Positions 7,148-20,729 of a stretch of DNA of 27,959 bases are shown one piece after another. The position numbers and the translations under genes are program-made. The stretch lies in the NCBI GenBank assembly GCA_016867695.1, contig VGIY01000002.1, positions 1 through 27,959 of the forward strand, written 5' to 3'. Under the pieces are notes generated by a model. That model was given only the letters and a program-made list of their open reading frames with translations. It was not told the origin of the DNA and did not search any database. The stretch's first letter is position 1. Every line of letters begins with the position of its first letter. This DNA comes from Candidatus Eiseniibacteriota bacterium (GTDB taxonomy: Bacteria; Eisenbacteria; RBG-16-71-46; CAIMUX01; WJJG01).

Positions 7148-9137
7148 AGAGGTCCTCGACGGGAGAGGGACAGTGGGGCCCGGCCAGCGCGCCGGAGTGC
7201 AGGCAGGTGCGCGCCGGCACAAGCCCGAGCGGGATCTCGAAGTCCTGGAGCCGGGCCCCGGCCTGGGCGGCGCGGACCACGGACACCCAGATCGGCAGGG
7301 CGGCCTTGGCCCCCGTGGCCGTCGTACTGCCGCCGATGCGGATCTTCCAGTCGAATCCGACCCAGACGCCGACGGCGATCTCGGGCGTGTAGCCGACGAA
7401 CCAGGCGTCGGTGTAGTCGTCCATCGTCCCGGTCTTCCCCGCCGCGGCGCCGGTGAGGCCGAGCGCGGAGCGGGCCTCGTAGCCGGTGCCGAAATCGAAG
7501 ACCGTCTCGAGCATGCTGGTGACGATCGCCGCCGTGCGTTCGTCGAGGACCTGCTCCGACTGCAGGGCGTGGCGCTCGAGCTCGTGACCGTAGCGGTCGC
7601 TGACCCTCTCGATCAGATAGGGCTGCACGAGGATGCCGTGATTGCCGAAGGCGCCGAAGGCGGAGGTGAGATCGATCAGCGTCGCCTCGGCCGTGCCGGC
7701 GGCCAGGGAGATGACGGCGGGAACGCGCCCGCGCAGCCCCATCGCCCGGGTCAACGCGACGACGCGGCGAATGCCGACCGCGTCCAGGAGGCGGGCGGTC
7801 GGCCTGTTGATCGACTTGGCCAGCGCGAAGCGCAGCGTTACCGGGCCGTAGTCCTCCCGGGTGTCGAAGTTGCGGATCTCGTAGATCGTGCCGCGGCCGT
7901 CGTTCAAGCGGAAGGTGGTCGGCTCGTCGACCAGGATGTCGTTCGATCGGTAGCCCTGGCGGATCGCCTCGGCGTAGATGAAGGGTTTGAAGGTCGAGGC
8001 GGACTGCCGGGGAGCCTGGGTGGCCCGGTTGAAGGGGCTCTCGGCGAAGTCGCGCCCGCCGACCATGGCGCGCACGGCCCCGGTGGCGATGTCGACGGCG
8101 ATGACGGCCCCCTGCAGGCGCAGCGGCGAGGCGAGCCGTTCCTGCGGCGGCAGGCCGTATGAAGCGAGCATCTCGTCGCCCCGCCCGAAGAGGTAGGGAT
8201 ACAGGATCAACCCCTCGATCTTGCTCAACTGGCTCTCCAGCGCCTCCTCGGCGACGCGCTGGAGATCGATGTCGAGCGTCGTCTCGACCACCAGCCCGCC
8301 ATGGTAGATGCGCTCGGTGCCGTATCGCCCGGCCAGCTCGCGGCGCACCGCCTCGGTGAAGTAGGCGCCCAGGCGGCCGCGCCCGCCCGCCTCGCGCACG
8401 ACGATCGGAGCGGCCATGGCGCGCTCGCAGGTCTGCTCGTCGATCGCTCCCGTCTCGAGCATCGAGCGCAGGACGATGCTGCGGCGCCTCTTCGCGGCCT
8501 CGGGATGCCGGCGCGGCGAGAAGGCGGCGGGATTGCCGGGCAGTCCGGCCAGCAGCGCGCACTGCTCCAGCGACAGCGCCGCGGCGGGCACTCCGCAGAA
8601 GCGGCGCGCCGCCGCCTCGAGCCCGTAGGCCCCCTCGCCGAAGTAGATCTGATTGACGTACATCTCCAGGATCTCGTCCTTCGAGAACGAGCGCTCGATG
8701 CGCAACGCCAGGATCGCCTCGCGGATCTTGCGCCCCAGCGTGCGGCGGTGGTCGAGGAAGAGGTTCCAGGCCAGCTGCTGCGTGATCGTCGAGGCCCCCT
8801 CGGCGATCCGCCCCTCGAGCACGTTCGACCGGATCGCGCGCAGGACGCTCGTCGAGTTGATGCCCCAGTGGCGGTAGAACTGGCGATCCTCCGTGGCCAG
8901 GATCGCCTGGAGGAACGCGGGCGGCACGTCGCCGAGTCTCAGTGGCACGCGATCCTCGACGTAGAACTCGTCGAACGGGCGCCCCTGGGCGTCGAGCAGG
9001 CGCGTGGAGAGGCTGGCCTCCATCTCGCGCGGCGTCGCCGGCGAGGGCAGGTTGTGTCCGAAGAAGCGAATCAGGCCATAGAGCCCGCCCGCGAGCAGCA
9101 GGATGACGAGCAGGAATGCGAGAACAAAGTGCTTCAC
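7104..9137 (-). CDS. Bifunctional class A penicillin-binding protein (PBP1A-type)
   Basis: 677 aa from GTG at 9137. Residues about 4-24 are one hydrophobic membrane anchor. The GT51 glycosyltransferase domain (about 35-210) shows ATEDRQFYRHWGI with catalytic E83, EGASTITQQLAWNLFL (113-128) and the RKIREAILALRIERSFSKDE block (136-155). The transpeptidase domain (about 345-620) has STFK (S381, K384), SIN (442-444) and KTG (568-570). It polymerises lipid II and crosslinks peptidoglycan outside the membrane. A C-terminal Cys-containing tail (645-677) follows; there is no PASTA or OB domain. An ATG at 9260 would add 41 Arg/Pro-rich residues, but that stretch has far more A/T at third codon positions than the rest of the gene, so the GTG is preferred. 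Its 3' end overlaps the deaminase-phosphorylase by 44 nt. Confidence 0.9.
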   Translation of the reverse strand: MKHFVLAFLLVILLLAGGLYGLIRFFGHNLPSPATPREMEASLSTRLLDAQGRPFDEFYVEDRVPLRLGDVPPAFLQAILATEDRQFYRHWGINSTSVLRAIRSNVLEGRIAEGASTITQQLAWNLFLDHRRTLGRKIREAILALRIERSFSKDEILEMYVNQIYFGEGAYGLEAAARRFCGVPAAALSLEQCALLAGLPGNPAAFSPRRHPEAAKRRRSIVLRSMLETGAIDEQTCERAMAAPIVVREAGGRGRLGAYFTEAVRRELAGRYGTERIYHGGLVVETTLDIDLQRVAEEALESQLSKIEGLILYPYLFGRGDEMLASYGLPPQERLASPLRLQGAVIAVDIATGAVRAMVGGRDFAESPFNRATQAPRQSASTFKPFIYAEAIRQGYRSNDILVDEPTTFRLNDGRGTIYEIRNFDTREDYGPVTLRFALAKSINRPTARLLDAVGIRRVVALTRAMGLRGRVPAVISLAAGTAEATLIDLTSAFGAFGNHGILVQPYLIERVSDRYGHELERHALQSEQVLDERTAAIVTSMLETVFDFGTGYEARSALGLTGAAAGKTGTMDDYTDAWFVGYTPEIAVGVWVGFDWKIRIGGSTTATGAKAALPIWVSVVRAAQAGARLQDFEIPLGLVPARTCLHSGALAGPHCPSPVEDLFIPGTEPGEICRRH

Positions 9138-9356
9138 GGCTCTCGGGCGGCGCGCCGCGAGGCGCGCCGGACTCCTCCCTGGGACGGCGGCGGATCGACG
9201 AACTTCGATACCCCCGCCAGCCGCCGGTTGCAACCGAATCGGTTCCCCCCGGGGGGGCATGGGTCCGCCGAGGGACCCGTGGATCGACTGTAACTCAAGG
9301 GCGAGGAACAGGTTAGAAGAAAGATTGCGATTTCGGCCCGGGCGGGCAAATAAGTG

Positions 9357-9385
9357 TTGATCCCGGACCCCGGGCCGATTAGATT
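9357..9385 (+). promoter_or_regulatory. Predicted rRNA operon promoter P1
   Basis: TTGATC (9357-9362), 17-bp spacer, TAGATT (9380-9385). The stretch upstream (about 9311-9335) is A/T-rich against the local background and could act as an UP element. About 250 bp upstream of the mature 16S. Confidence 0.55.
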
Positions 9386-9437
9386 CTGTGGCTGCGATCT
9401 GCGAGCGGCTCCGGCCGGGGCAACGCGCAAATCACCC

Positions 9438-9466
9438 TTGACGGCGCGACATTGGGGGGATATCTT
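9438..9466 (+). promoter_or_regulatory. Predicted rRNA operon promoter P2
   Basis: TTGACG (9438-9443), 17-bp spacer, TATCTT (9461-9466). It lies 81 bp downstream of P1, a tandem arrangement common for rRNA operons. Transcription would start near 9473, upstream of the boxA-like site and the processing stem. Confidence 0.65.
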
Positions 9467-9508
9467 CCCCGTTCGCCTTGATCGCACTGCGCGAGAGCGC
9501 GCTCAGGT

Positions 9509-9522
9509 TGGTCTTTGAAAAC
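9509..9522 (+). promoter_or_regulatory. boxA-like antitermination site in the 16S leader
   Basis: TGGTCTTTGAAAAC resembles the rRNA boxA element recognised by NusB/NusE. It sits between P2 and the 16S gene. Its 3' half is also the start of the 16S processing stem. Confidence 0.55.
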
Positions 9523-9540
9523 GGAACGGCGAAGGATCGC
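9517..9540 (+). other. 5' arm of the pre-16S processing stem
   Basis: GAAAACGGAACGGCGAAGG and the following TCGC pair with 11260-11281 on the far side of the 16S gene. All 22 nt of the 3' arm pair; two A residues here (one of 9525/9526, and 9536) bulge. This is the typical substrate arrangement for RNase III release of pre-16S. Confidence 0.8.
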
Positions 9541-9601
9541 GAGCCCTTGTCGGATGGGTTCGGCGTCATGGCGCCGGATCCCTTTGACATCAGTCAAGGA
9601 C

Positions 9602-9618
9602 CCTCTCCAAGGGAGAGG
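9602..9618 (+). other. Short hairpin in the 16S leader
   Basis: CCTCTCC, loop AAG, GGAGAGG: a perfect 7-bp stem ending 16 nt before the predicted mature 5' end of 16S. Probably a pre-rRNA leader structure. Confidence 0.4.
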
Positions 9619-9634
9619 ATCACCATGATCTTCT

Positions 9635-11197
<1,563 letters not shown>

Positions 11198-11259
11198 AGC
11201 TTGACGACCGTCGGCTTCGTGCCGGCGGCCGTCCACTCCAGGTCGGTCCACAAGAGCGA

Positions 11260-11281
11260 GCGACCTTCGCCGTCCGTTTTC
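11260..11281 (+). other. 3' arm of the pre-16S processing stem
   Basis: GCGACCTTCGCCGTCCGTTT plus TC is the reverse complement of 9517-9540 apart from two bulged bases there. It lies 68 nt after the 16S 3' end and before tRNA-Ile. The rest of the 146-nt 16S-Ile spacer shows nothing I recognise. Confidence 0.8.
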
Positions 11282-11338
11282 TGAGTTTGCGTCTGCGCGA
11301 GCCGGACGGAAGCCGTTGCTTCCGCCTGCAGTTCAAGC

Positions 11339-11412
<74 letters not shown>

Positions 11413-11497
11413 CCGCGTCGGCGGCGCCGCGATAGCCTCTCGGGCGCGGGCCCGCGGGGACGCTCGTTCCGCTCGAACGCCTGGCACATCGCCTTCC

Positions 11498-11570
11498 GGG
11501 GACATAGCTCAACTGGGAGAGCGCCGCCTTTGCACGGCGGAGGTTGCCGGTTCGAGCCCGGTTGTCTCCA
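11498..11570 (+). tRNA. tRNA-Ala (anticodon UGC)
   Basis: 73 nt. Acceptor GGGGACA pairs with TGTCTCC (one G-U). Anticodon stem CCGCC/GGCGG around TTTGCAC (anticodon TGC), T-arm GCCGG/CCGGT. Discriminator A at 11570 is followed by GGT, so CCA is not encoded. With tRNA-Ile this is the classic 16S-23S spacer pair. Confidence 0.97.
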
Positions 11571-11638
11571 GGTCCCGCACGGGAGCCGGCTGTCCGCAGA
11601 CAATGGTTTTCCGGGAAGGCCGGGGTTCGGCCCACGGA

Positions 11639-11652
11639 TGTTCTTTGACAAC
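11639..11652 (+). promoter_or_regulatory. boxA-like antitermination site before 23S
   Basis: TGTTCTTTGACAAC closely resembles the leader site at 9509-9522 and the general boxA pattern. As in the leader, its 3' half starts a processing stem. Confidence 0.55.
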
Positions 11653-11673
11653 TGAAGAGAGATCGAAACGCAG
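11648..11673 (+). other. 5' arm of the pre-23S processing stem
   Basis: ACAACTGAAGAGAGATCGAA followed by ACGCAG pairs with 14777-14801 after the 23S gene, with one A-C mismatch and one bulged U. Expected RNase III substrate for pre-23S release. Confidence 0.8.
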
Positions 11674-11741
11674 TCGATCGCCGAGGATCGGCTCTTCGAG
11701 CCGATCGAATGATCATTCATTCATCGTGCACCTAAGTGTTC

Positions 11742-14750
<3,009 letters not shown>

Positions 14751-14776
14751 GGACTCCTATTGCACGACTCGGTAGG

Positions 14777-14801
14777 CTGCGTTTCGTCTCTCTCCAGTTG
14801 T
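14777..14801 (+). other. 3' arm of the pre-23S processing stem
   Basis: CTGCGTTTCGTCTCTCTCCA followed by GTTGT is complementary to 11648-11673. It lies 26 nt after the 23S end, inside the 87-nt 23S-5S spacer. Confidence 0.8.
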
Positions 14802-14837
14802 CTGGACCTCGGGCCCGGTCCGAGGTCTTCCCGGTTT

Positions 14838-14953
14838 TCCGGTGGCAATGGCGGAGGGGAAACACCCGTTCCCATTCCGAACACGGTCGTTAAGCCCTCC
14901 AGCGCCGATGGTACTGCGTGGGAGACTGCGTGGGAGAGTAGGTCGCCGCCGGG
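14838..14953 (+). rRNA. rrf: 5S ribosomal RNA
   Basis: 116 nt. Helix I is TCCGGTGGC at the 5' end with GCCGCCGGG at the 3' end. Inside are CCCATTCCGAACACGG, CAGCGCCGATGGTACT and GGGAGAGTAGGTCGCC, all typical of bacterial 5S. Last gene of the operon. Confidence 0.95.
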
Positions 14954-14963
14954 ATCTCTCGCG

Positions 14964-14991
14964 AAAGGGCGCTGGGTCTCCAGCGCCCTTT
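14964..14991 (+). terminator. Terminator hairpin of the rRNA operon
   Basis: AAAGGGCGCTGG, loop GTCT, CCAGCGCCCTTT: a perfect 12-bp stem starting 10 nt after 5S. The following CTGCTTCC is only modestly T-rich, but the A-tract/T-tract at the stem base and the position argue for an intrinsic terminator. Confidence 0.85.
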
Positions 14992-15017
14992 CTGCTTCCG
15001 GCTGAGTGCTCGTCTCG

Positions 15018-15046
15018 TTGAACGGGGCGCGGCGCTCTGGTAATCT
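15018..15046 (+). promoter_or_regulatory. Candidate promoter for the EF-G-like gene
   Basis: TTGAAC (15018-15023), 17-bp spacer, TAATCT (15041-15046), with TGG just before the -10 like an extended -10. It lies between the rRNA terminator and the EF-G-like start, about 100 bp upstream of the latter. Confidence 0.45.
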
Positions 15047-15145
15047 CGCCGTTTGTCTCGACGCGGCGGCCAGGCGCCGGTCGCGGGGCCGCGCGACGCA
15101 GGGCGACGACGACGGCGCGGGGTCGACCCATCCGGCGGAAAGGGG

Positions 15146-17239
15146 ATGCAGGTGAAGCAGTACGACACGGCCAAGATTCGCAACGTGGTCCTCCTCGGAC
15201 ACGGCGCCTCGGGCAAGACGCTGCTGGCGGAGTCGATCCTCTTCGCCACCGGGGCCGCCAGCCGGCGCGGCAACCCCGCCGACGGCACCTCGACGCTCGA
15301 CGGCAGCCCCGAGGAGATCAAGCGCAAGATGTCGCTCAGCCTGGCGCTGGCGCCGGTCGAGTGGGAGGGCTGCAAGATCAACTTCCTGGACGCCCCGGGC
15401 AGCGGCGACTTCGTCGGCGAGGCGGAGGCGGGCCTGCACGCGGCGGATCTGGCGCTGATCCTGGTCAACGGCACGGCCGGAGTCGAGGTTGACACCGATC
15501 GCTTCTTCGAGATGGCCCAGGAGGCGGGCAAGCCGGTCTGCTTCGTCGTCAACCAGCTCGATCGCGAGCAGGCCGACTTCGCGCGCAGCCTTCAGGCGGT
15601 GCAGGGCGAGCTTTCCGAGCGCGCCGTGCCCTTCATGCTGCCGACAGGCGCGGGCCCCGCATTCCAGGGGCTGATCGACCTGGTCGCGGGCAAGGCCTAC
15701 GCGGACGCGGGCAAGGGCCGCAGCAAGCCGGACGAGGTCCCGGGGGCGCTGCAGGGTCAGCTCGACGAGATCCGCGGCCGGCTCGCGGAGGCGGCCGCGG
15801 AGACCGACGACGGGCTGTTGGAGAAGTACCTCGAGGCGGGAGCGCTCGCGCCGGAGGAGATCCAGCGGGGCCTGCGCGAAGGCTTCCACAAGGGCAAGCT
15901 GTTCCCGGTGCTGGCCGTCTCGGCCGAGACGATGACCGGCATCGACCGGCTGCTGGAGTTCCTCCGCGAGTGGGCGCCCAGCCCGCTCGACGCGCCTCCG
16001 GCGTTGGCCCGCCGCGAGGGGCAGGCGGAGCCGGCGCCGCTGTCGGGCCGCACGGACGGCGCCCCCGTGGCCTTCGTCTTCAAGACCCACTTCGACGAGC
16101 GGCTGGGCGAGTACACCGTCCTGCGCGTCTACTCGGGCGTGCTGGCGCCGGGCGACTACTACAACGTCCGCAAGGAGACCGGTGTGCGCGTCGGCTCGCT
16201 CTATGCCCTGCGCGGCAGGGAGCGCATCGATCTCGACAGCCTGCCCTGCGGCGACATCGGCGTGACGCCGCGGATCAAGAATGTCGCCACGAACGACACG
16301 CTGGCGGCCAAGGACAACCGGGTGCTGGTCGAGCCGATCGGATTCTCGGAGCCGCTGCACACCGTGGCGGTCGTGCCCGCCGTGCGCGGCGAGGAGGAGA
16401 AGGTCGCCAGCGGGTTCGTGCGCCTGGCCGACCTGGACCCGACCTTCCGCATGCGCGTCGACTCGGCGCTGCGCCAGACGCTCGTCAGCGGGATGGGGGA
16501 CCAGCACCTGGACGTGATGATCGAGCGCTTCAAGGCGCGCAGCAAGATCGACCTGGAGACGCGCAAGCCGCGCATTCCCTACCGCGAGACGATCCAGAAG
16601 ACGATCGACGACATCCAGGGCAAGCACAAGAAGCAGACCGGCGGCCGCGGCCAGTACGGCGACGTCCACCTGAAGATCGAGCCGCTGCCTCGTGGCGGCG
16701 GCTTCGAGTTCGTCGACGCGATCGTCGGCGGGGTCGTGCCCGGCAAGTTCATTCCCGCGGTCGAGAAGGGCATCCGCGAGTGCCTGGAGCGGGGGGTCCT
16801 CGTCGGCTGTCCCGTGGTCGACGTCAGGGCCACGCTCCACTACGGCTCCTACCACGATGTCGACTCCTCCGAGCAGGCCTTCAAGACCGCCGCCTCGATC
16901 GGCTTCAAGGAGGGCTTCCTCAAGTGCCAGCCGATCCTGCTCGAGCCGATCATGAAGCTGGAGATCTTCGTGCCCGAAGCGCACACGGGCGACATCATGG
17001 GCGACATGAGCAGCCGCCGCGGCCGGATCCTCGGCATGGAGCGCGCCGGGCGCCGCCAGAAGGTCCAGGCGATCGCCCCGCTGGGAGAGCTGTTCGGCTA
17101 CAACGCCAACCTGCGTTCGATGACCCAGGGGCGGGGGCGGTTCCGCATGGAGATGTCCCACTACGAGGAAGTCCCGCGCGAGGTCCAGGACAAGCTGGTC
17201 GAGTCCTTGCGCAAGGAGATGGACGAGACGAAGGCCTGA
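15146..17239 (+). CDS. Elongation factor G-like translational GTPase
   Basis: 697 aa with the five-domain EF-G layout, but divergent G motifs. G1 is GHGASGKT (18-25) where EF-G has a GHxDxGKTT-type loop; G3 is DAPG (82-85) instead of DTPG; G4 is NQLD (136-139) instead of NKMD; the RGITI switch-I motif is absent (KMSLSLAL stands there). This is the EF-G2/EF-G-like class, whose role is less clear than that of canonical FusA. Domain IV (HKKQTGGRGQYGDVHLK, VPGKFIPAVEKG) and domain V (PEAHTGDIMGDMSSRRGRI) are well kept, so ribosome binding is likely. ATG at 15146 is used; a GTG at 15152 has better spacing from GGAAAGG and may be the true start. It is the first gene after the rRNA operon. Confidence 0.88.
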   Translation: MQVKQYDTAKIRNVVLLGHGASGKTLLAESILFATGAASRRGNPADGTSTLDGSPEEIKRKMSLSLALAPVEWEGCKINFLDAPGSGDFVGEAEAGLHAADLALILVNGTAGVEVDTDRFFEMAQEAGKPVCFVVNQLDREQADFARSLQAVQGELSERAVPFMLPTGAGPAFQGLIDLVAGKAYADAGKGRSKPDEVPGALQGQLDEIRGRLAEAAAETDDGLLEKYLEAGALAPEEIQRGLREGFHKGKLFPVLAVSAETMTGIDRLLEFLREWAPSPLDAPPALARREGQAEPAPLSGRTDGAPVAFVFKTHFDERLGEYTVLRVYSGVLAPGDYYNVRKETGVRVGSLYALRGRERIDLDSLPCGDIGVTPRIKNVATNDTLAAKDNRVLVEPIGFSEPLHTVAVVPAVRGEEEKVASGFVRLADLDPTFRMRVDSALRQTLVSGMGDQHLDVMIERFKARSKIDLETRKPRIPYRETIQKTIDDIQGKHKKQTGGRGQYGDVHLKIEPLPRGGGFEFVDAIVGGVVPGKFIPAVEKGIRECLERGVLVGCPVVDVRATLHYGSYHDVDSSEQAFKTAASIGFKEGFLKCQPILLEPIMKLEIFVPEAHTGDIMGDMSSRRGRILGMERAGRRQKVQAIAPLGELFGYNANLRSMTQGRGRFRMEMSHYEEVPREVQDKLVESLRKEMDETKA

Positions 17240-17345
17240 GGCTGGGCCGCCGTGGCGGCGAGCGCGCGGCGCGCGGGCGGCGGCTCCCGCGCGTCGGGGC
17301 CTGGAGGAGCGCGCCGTCGAGGCGCCGACCGCGTGGGGGTGAGGG

Positions 17346-18101
17346 ATGAGCGGCCACTCCAAGTGGAGCACGATCAAGCGCAAGAAGGGCAAGCTCGACG
17401 CCCAGCGGGGCAAGATCTTCACCCGCTGCATCAAGGAGATCATCATCGCCGCCCGGGAAGGCGGAGGCGATCCGAGCGGGAACGCCCGCCTGCGCGCGGC
17501 GGTGACGGCGGCCAAGGCGGCCAACATGCCGGCGGCCAACATCGAGCGGGCGATCAAGAAGGGCACGGGCGAGCTGCCCGGGGCGAGCTACGAGGAATAC
17601 ACCTACGAGGGCTACGGCCACGGCGGGGTGGCGATCTTTCTCGAAGTGCTCTCCGACAACCGCAACCGCACGACGGCCGAGATCCGGCACCTCTTCGGCA
17701 AGTACGGCGGCAACCTCGGCCAGGACGGCTGTGTCGCCTGGATGTTCGAGCCCAAGGGGATCATCACGATCGCCCGCGGGGCGATCGGCGAGGAGCGCCT
17801 GCTGGAAGTGGCCCTGGATGCCGGCGCCGACGACGTCAGCGGCGACAGCGACGACGCCTTCGAGGTCTACGCGACGATCCCCGACCTCGCCCGGGTGGCG
17901 CAGGCGCTGACCGACGCCGGGATCCCGCTGATGTCCGCGGAGCCCTCGCGCGTGCCGCAGAACACGGTCCTGCTCGGCGAGGAGGAGGCGGTCAAGCTGA
18001 TGAAGCTGCTCGAAGCGCTCGAGGAGCACGACGACATCCAGAAGGTCTACGCCAACTTCGACGTCTCGACCGACACGATGAACAAGCTGAAGGCGGAGTA
18101 G
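17346..18101 (+). CDS. yebC: YebC/PmpR (TACO1) family protein
   Basis: 251 aa, typical length. MSGHSKWSTIKRKKGKLDAQ and the RGKIFTRCIKEI helix are the family N-terminus; AANMPAANIERAIKKG and the YEGYGHGGVAIFLEVLSDN block follow; GVAxxxEVLTDNRNRT-type residues are intact. Annotated for years as a DNA-binding regulator; the mitochondrial relative TACO1 and more recent bacterial work point to a translation role, particularly at difficult stretches such as consecutive prolines. That would suit this proteome, which has Pro-rich inserts in MazG and QueA, but the link is inference. It follows the EF-G-like gene by 106 bp and precedes ruvC, a common yebC-ruv order. GGGGGTGAGGG lies just before the ATG. 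Confidence 0.93.
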   Translation: MSGHSKWSTIKRKKGKLDAQRGKIFTRCIKEIIIAAREGGGDPSGNARLRAAVTAAKAANMPAANIERAIKKGTGELPGASYEEYTYEGYGHGGVAIFLEVLSDNRNRTTAEIRHLFGKYGGNLGQDGCVAWMFEPKGIITIARGAIGEERLLEVALDAGADDVSGDSDDAFEVYATIPDLARVAQALTDAGIPLMSAEPSRVPQNTVLLGEEEAVKLMKLLEALEEHDDIQKVYANFDVSTDTMNKLKAE

Positions 18102-18166
18102 AGGCGCGTCCGTTCGGCCCACCACGGGGAGGCCGCTCGACGCGCGGATCGGGCTCGCCGGCGCGG

Positions 18167-18195
18167 TTGAGCCGGGCGGTGTCCGCGGCTAGGAT
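18167..18195 (+). promoter_or_regulatory. Candidate promoter of the ruvCAB operon
   Basis: TTGAGC (18167-18172), 17-bp spacer, TAGGAT (18190-18195). It lies in the 198-bp yebC-ruvC spacer. A perfect inverted repeat begins at the base after the -10. Confidence 0.5.
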
Positions 18196-18220
18196 GGGCC
18201 GGGTCGGGGCGACCCGGCCC
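18196..18220. other. Perfect inverted repeat overlapping the predicted ruvC transcription start
   Basis: GGGCCGGGTC, centre GGGGC, GACCCGGCCC: 10-bp arms, extendable to 11 with a G-C pair in the centre. No T-tract follows, so it is a poor intrinsic terminator. Abutting the -10, it could be an operator or a stable 5'-UTR hairpin. Confidence 0.5.
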
Positions 18221-18299
18221 TCGCCGTCGCCGGCCCGGGAACTCCCCGCGGCGCAGGCGGGAGGCGAGGCGTCCCGCTGACCCCGCCCGAAGGAGCGGC

Positions 18300-18929
18300 A
18301 TGCGCATCCTCGGACTCGATCCCGGCTCGCTGACCACCGGCTACGGGCTCATCGCCGCCGAGCCGGGGCGGCTCTGCTGGCGAGCGAGCGGGTTGATCCG
18401 CCCGCCGCGGGGCGAAGCCCTCGCCGCGCGGCTGCAGGCGCTCCACCAGGGTCTGACCGCGGTGCTGCAGGCGCAGCGCCCGGACGTCGTCGCCCTGGAG
18501 GATTCCTTCGTCGGCCGCCACGCCCGCACCGCGCTCGTCCTGGGCCACGCTCGCGGAGCGCTGATCGTCGCCGCGCTCGCCGCCGGAGTGCCGGTGGTCG
18601 AGTACGCGCCGCGGCTGGTCAAGCTGGCCGTGACGGGAGCCGGCGGGGCGCGCAAGGAGCAGGTGCTGCACATGGTCGGTCGATTGCTGGAGGGGGCGCC
18701 CGAGGGGCTGTCCCACGACGAGACCGACGCGCTGGCGGTCGCGATCTGCCACGCGCACCGTTCGCAGCCGCAGGCAGGCGCGCTGCTGGCCGGCGCAGGG
18801 CGGGGCGGGGGCGCGTCGCGCGGGAGGCGATCGGCGGGCGGCGCGCGGGCGCAGGCGGGAGCGGGGAGCGGCGCGCCGGATTCGCGGAGAGCGGTCCGAG
18901 GCTGGCCCGGCGCGGGAGGCTGGCGGTGA
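18300..18929 (+). CDS. ruvC: Crossover junction endodeoxyribonuclease RuvC
   Basis: 209 aa; E. coli RuvC is 173. The RNase H-like active site is complete: D7 in GLDPGS, E67 in ALEDSF, D140 and D143 in HDETDALAVAICHAH. It resolves Holliday junctions with RuvAB. The extra length is a Gly/Ala/Arg-rich tail (about 155-209) with no recognisable fold, likely disordered and positively charged. AAGGAGCGGC precedes the ATG. Its TGA overlaps the ruvA GTG start (GTGA), implying translational coupling. Confidence 0.94.
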   Translation: MRILGLDPGSLTTGYGLIAAEPGRLCWRASGLIRPPRGEALAARLQALHQGLTAVLQAQRPDVVALEDSFVGRHARTALVLGHARGALIVAALAAGVPVVEYAPRLVKLAVTGAGGARKEQVLHMVGRLLEGAPEGLSHDETDALAVAICHAHRSQPQAGALLAGAGRGGGASRGRRSAGGARAQAGAGSGAPDSRRAVRGWPGAGGWR

Positions 18930-19537
18930 TCGAGCGGGTGCGCGGGCGGCTGGTCGGCGTCGACGCCGAGGGCCTGGTGGTCGAGCTGGGCGGGCTCTCG
19001 CTCAGGCTCCTCGTGCCGCGCGGCGTCCTCGCCGACATGGCCAGCCTGAGCGAGGGCACGGGCGCGCCGCCGGCTGTTTCGCTGGCGACGCACATGCTCG
19101 TGCGGCCCGAGAGCTGGCAGCTCTTCGGCTTCGCCGGGGAGGAGCAGCGCGACCTCTTCCGGACGCTGCTGGGCGTCACCGGGATCGGCCCCCGGCTGGC
19201 CCTGAGCCTGCTTTCGCACCTGAGCCGGGAGGAGATCGCCGCGGCGGCCGAGGCGCGCGACGCGCGCGCCTTCCAGCGCGTGCCGGGCGTCGGCAAGCGC
19301 ACCGCCGAGAGGATCGCGGTCGAGCTGGCGGGCAAGCTCGCCCCGGCCGGGCCGGGCCCGGCCCCGGGCGGCAGGCGGAGTGTCGGCGAGGACGCGATCG
19401 ACGCCCTGCTCGCGCTCGGCGTGGCCCCGGCGGAGGCCTCGGCGCTGGTGCGGGCCGCGCTGAGGGCCGATCCGCAGCCCGCCGAGACGGGGGACCTCGT
19501 CGCCGCGGCGCTGCGCGTGCGCCGGGCGCGGGGATAG
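18926..19537 (+). CDS. ruvA: Holliday junction branch-migration protein RuvA
   Basis: 203 aa, standard length. Domain I opens with MIERVRGRLVGVDAEGLVVEL. The two helix-hairpin-helix motifs are LLGVTGIGPRLALSLLSHL (about residues 83-101) and VPGVGKRTAERIAVELAGKL (about 117-136). A Gly/Pro linker precedes domain III (DAIDALLALGVAPAEASALV), which contacts RuvB. GTG start at 18926 is supported by CGGGAGGCTGGCG upstream. Tetramers bind the four-way junction. It overlaps ruvC by 4 nt and is 12 bp from ruvB. Confidence 0.95.
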   Translation: MIERVRGRLVGVDAEGLVVELGGLSLRLLVPRGVLADMASLSEGTGAPPAVSLATHMLVRPESWQLFGFAGEEQRDLFRTLLGVTGIGPRLALSLLSHLSREEIAAAAEARDARAFQRVPGVGKRTAERIAVELAGKLAPAGPGPAPGGRRSVGEDAIDALLALGVAPAEASALVRAALRADPQPAETGDLVAAALRVRRARG

Positions 19538-19549
19538 GAGCGCGGGGGT

Positions 19550-20680
<1,131 letters not shown>

Positions 20681-20729
20681 CCAACGGGCGGCCGCGGCGT
20701 CGCGGGGCGACCCGCGAGGAGCGCCGGCG

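Noticed and set aside
3434..7222. A 1,262-codon open frame on the minus strand across mazG and the deaminase-phosphorylase.
   Set aside because: It is antisense or out of frame to two genes with complete conserved motifs, and its translation is Arg/Ala/Gly/His-rich without recognisable domains. Long spurious frames are expected when third positions are almost all G/C.
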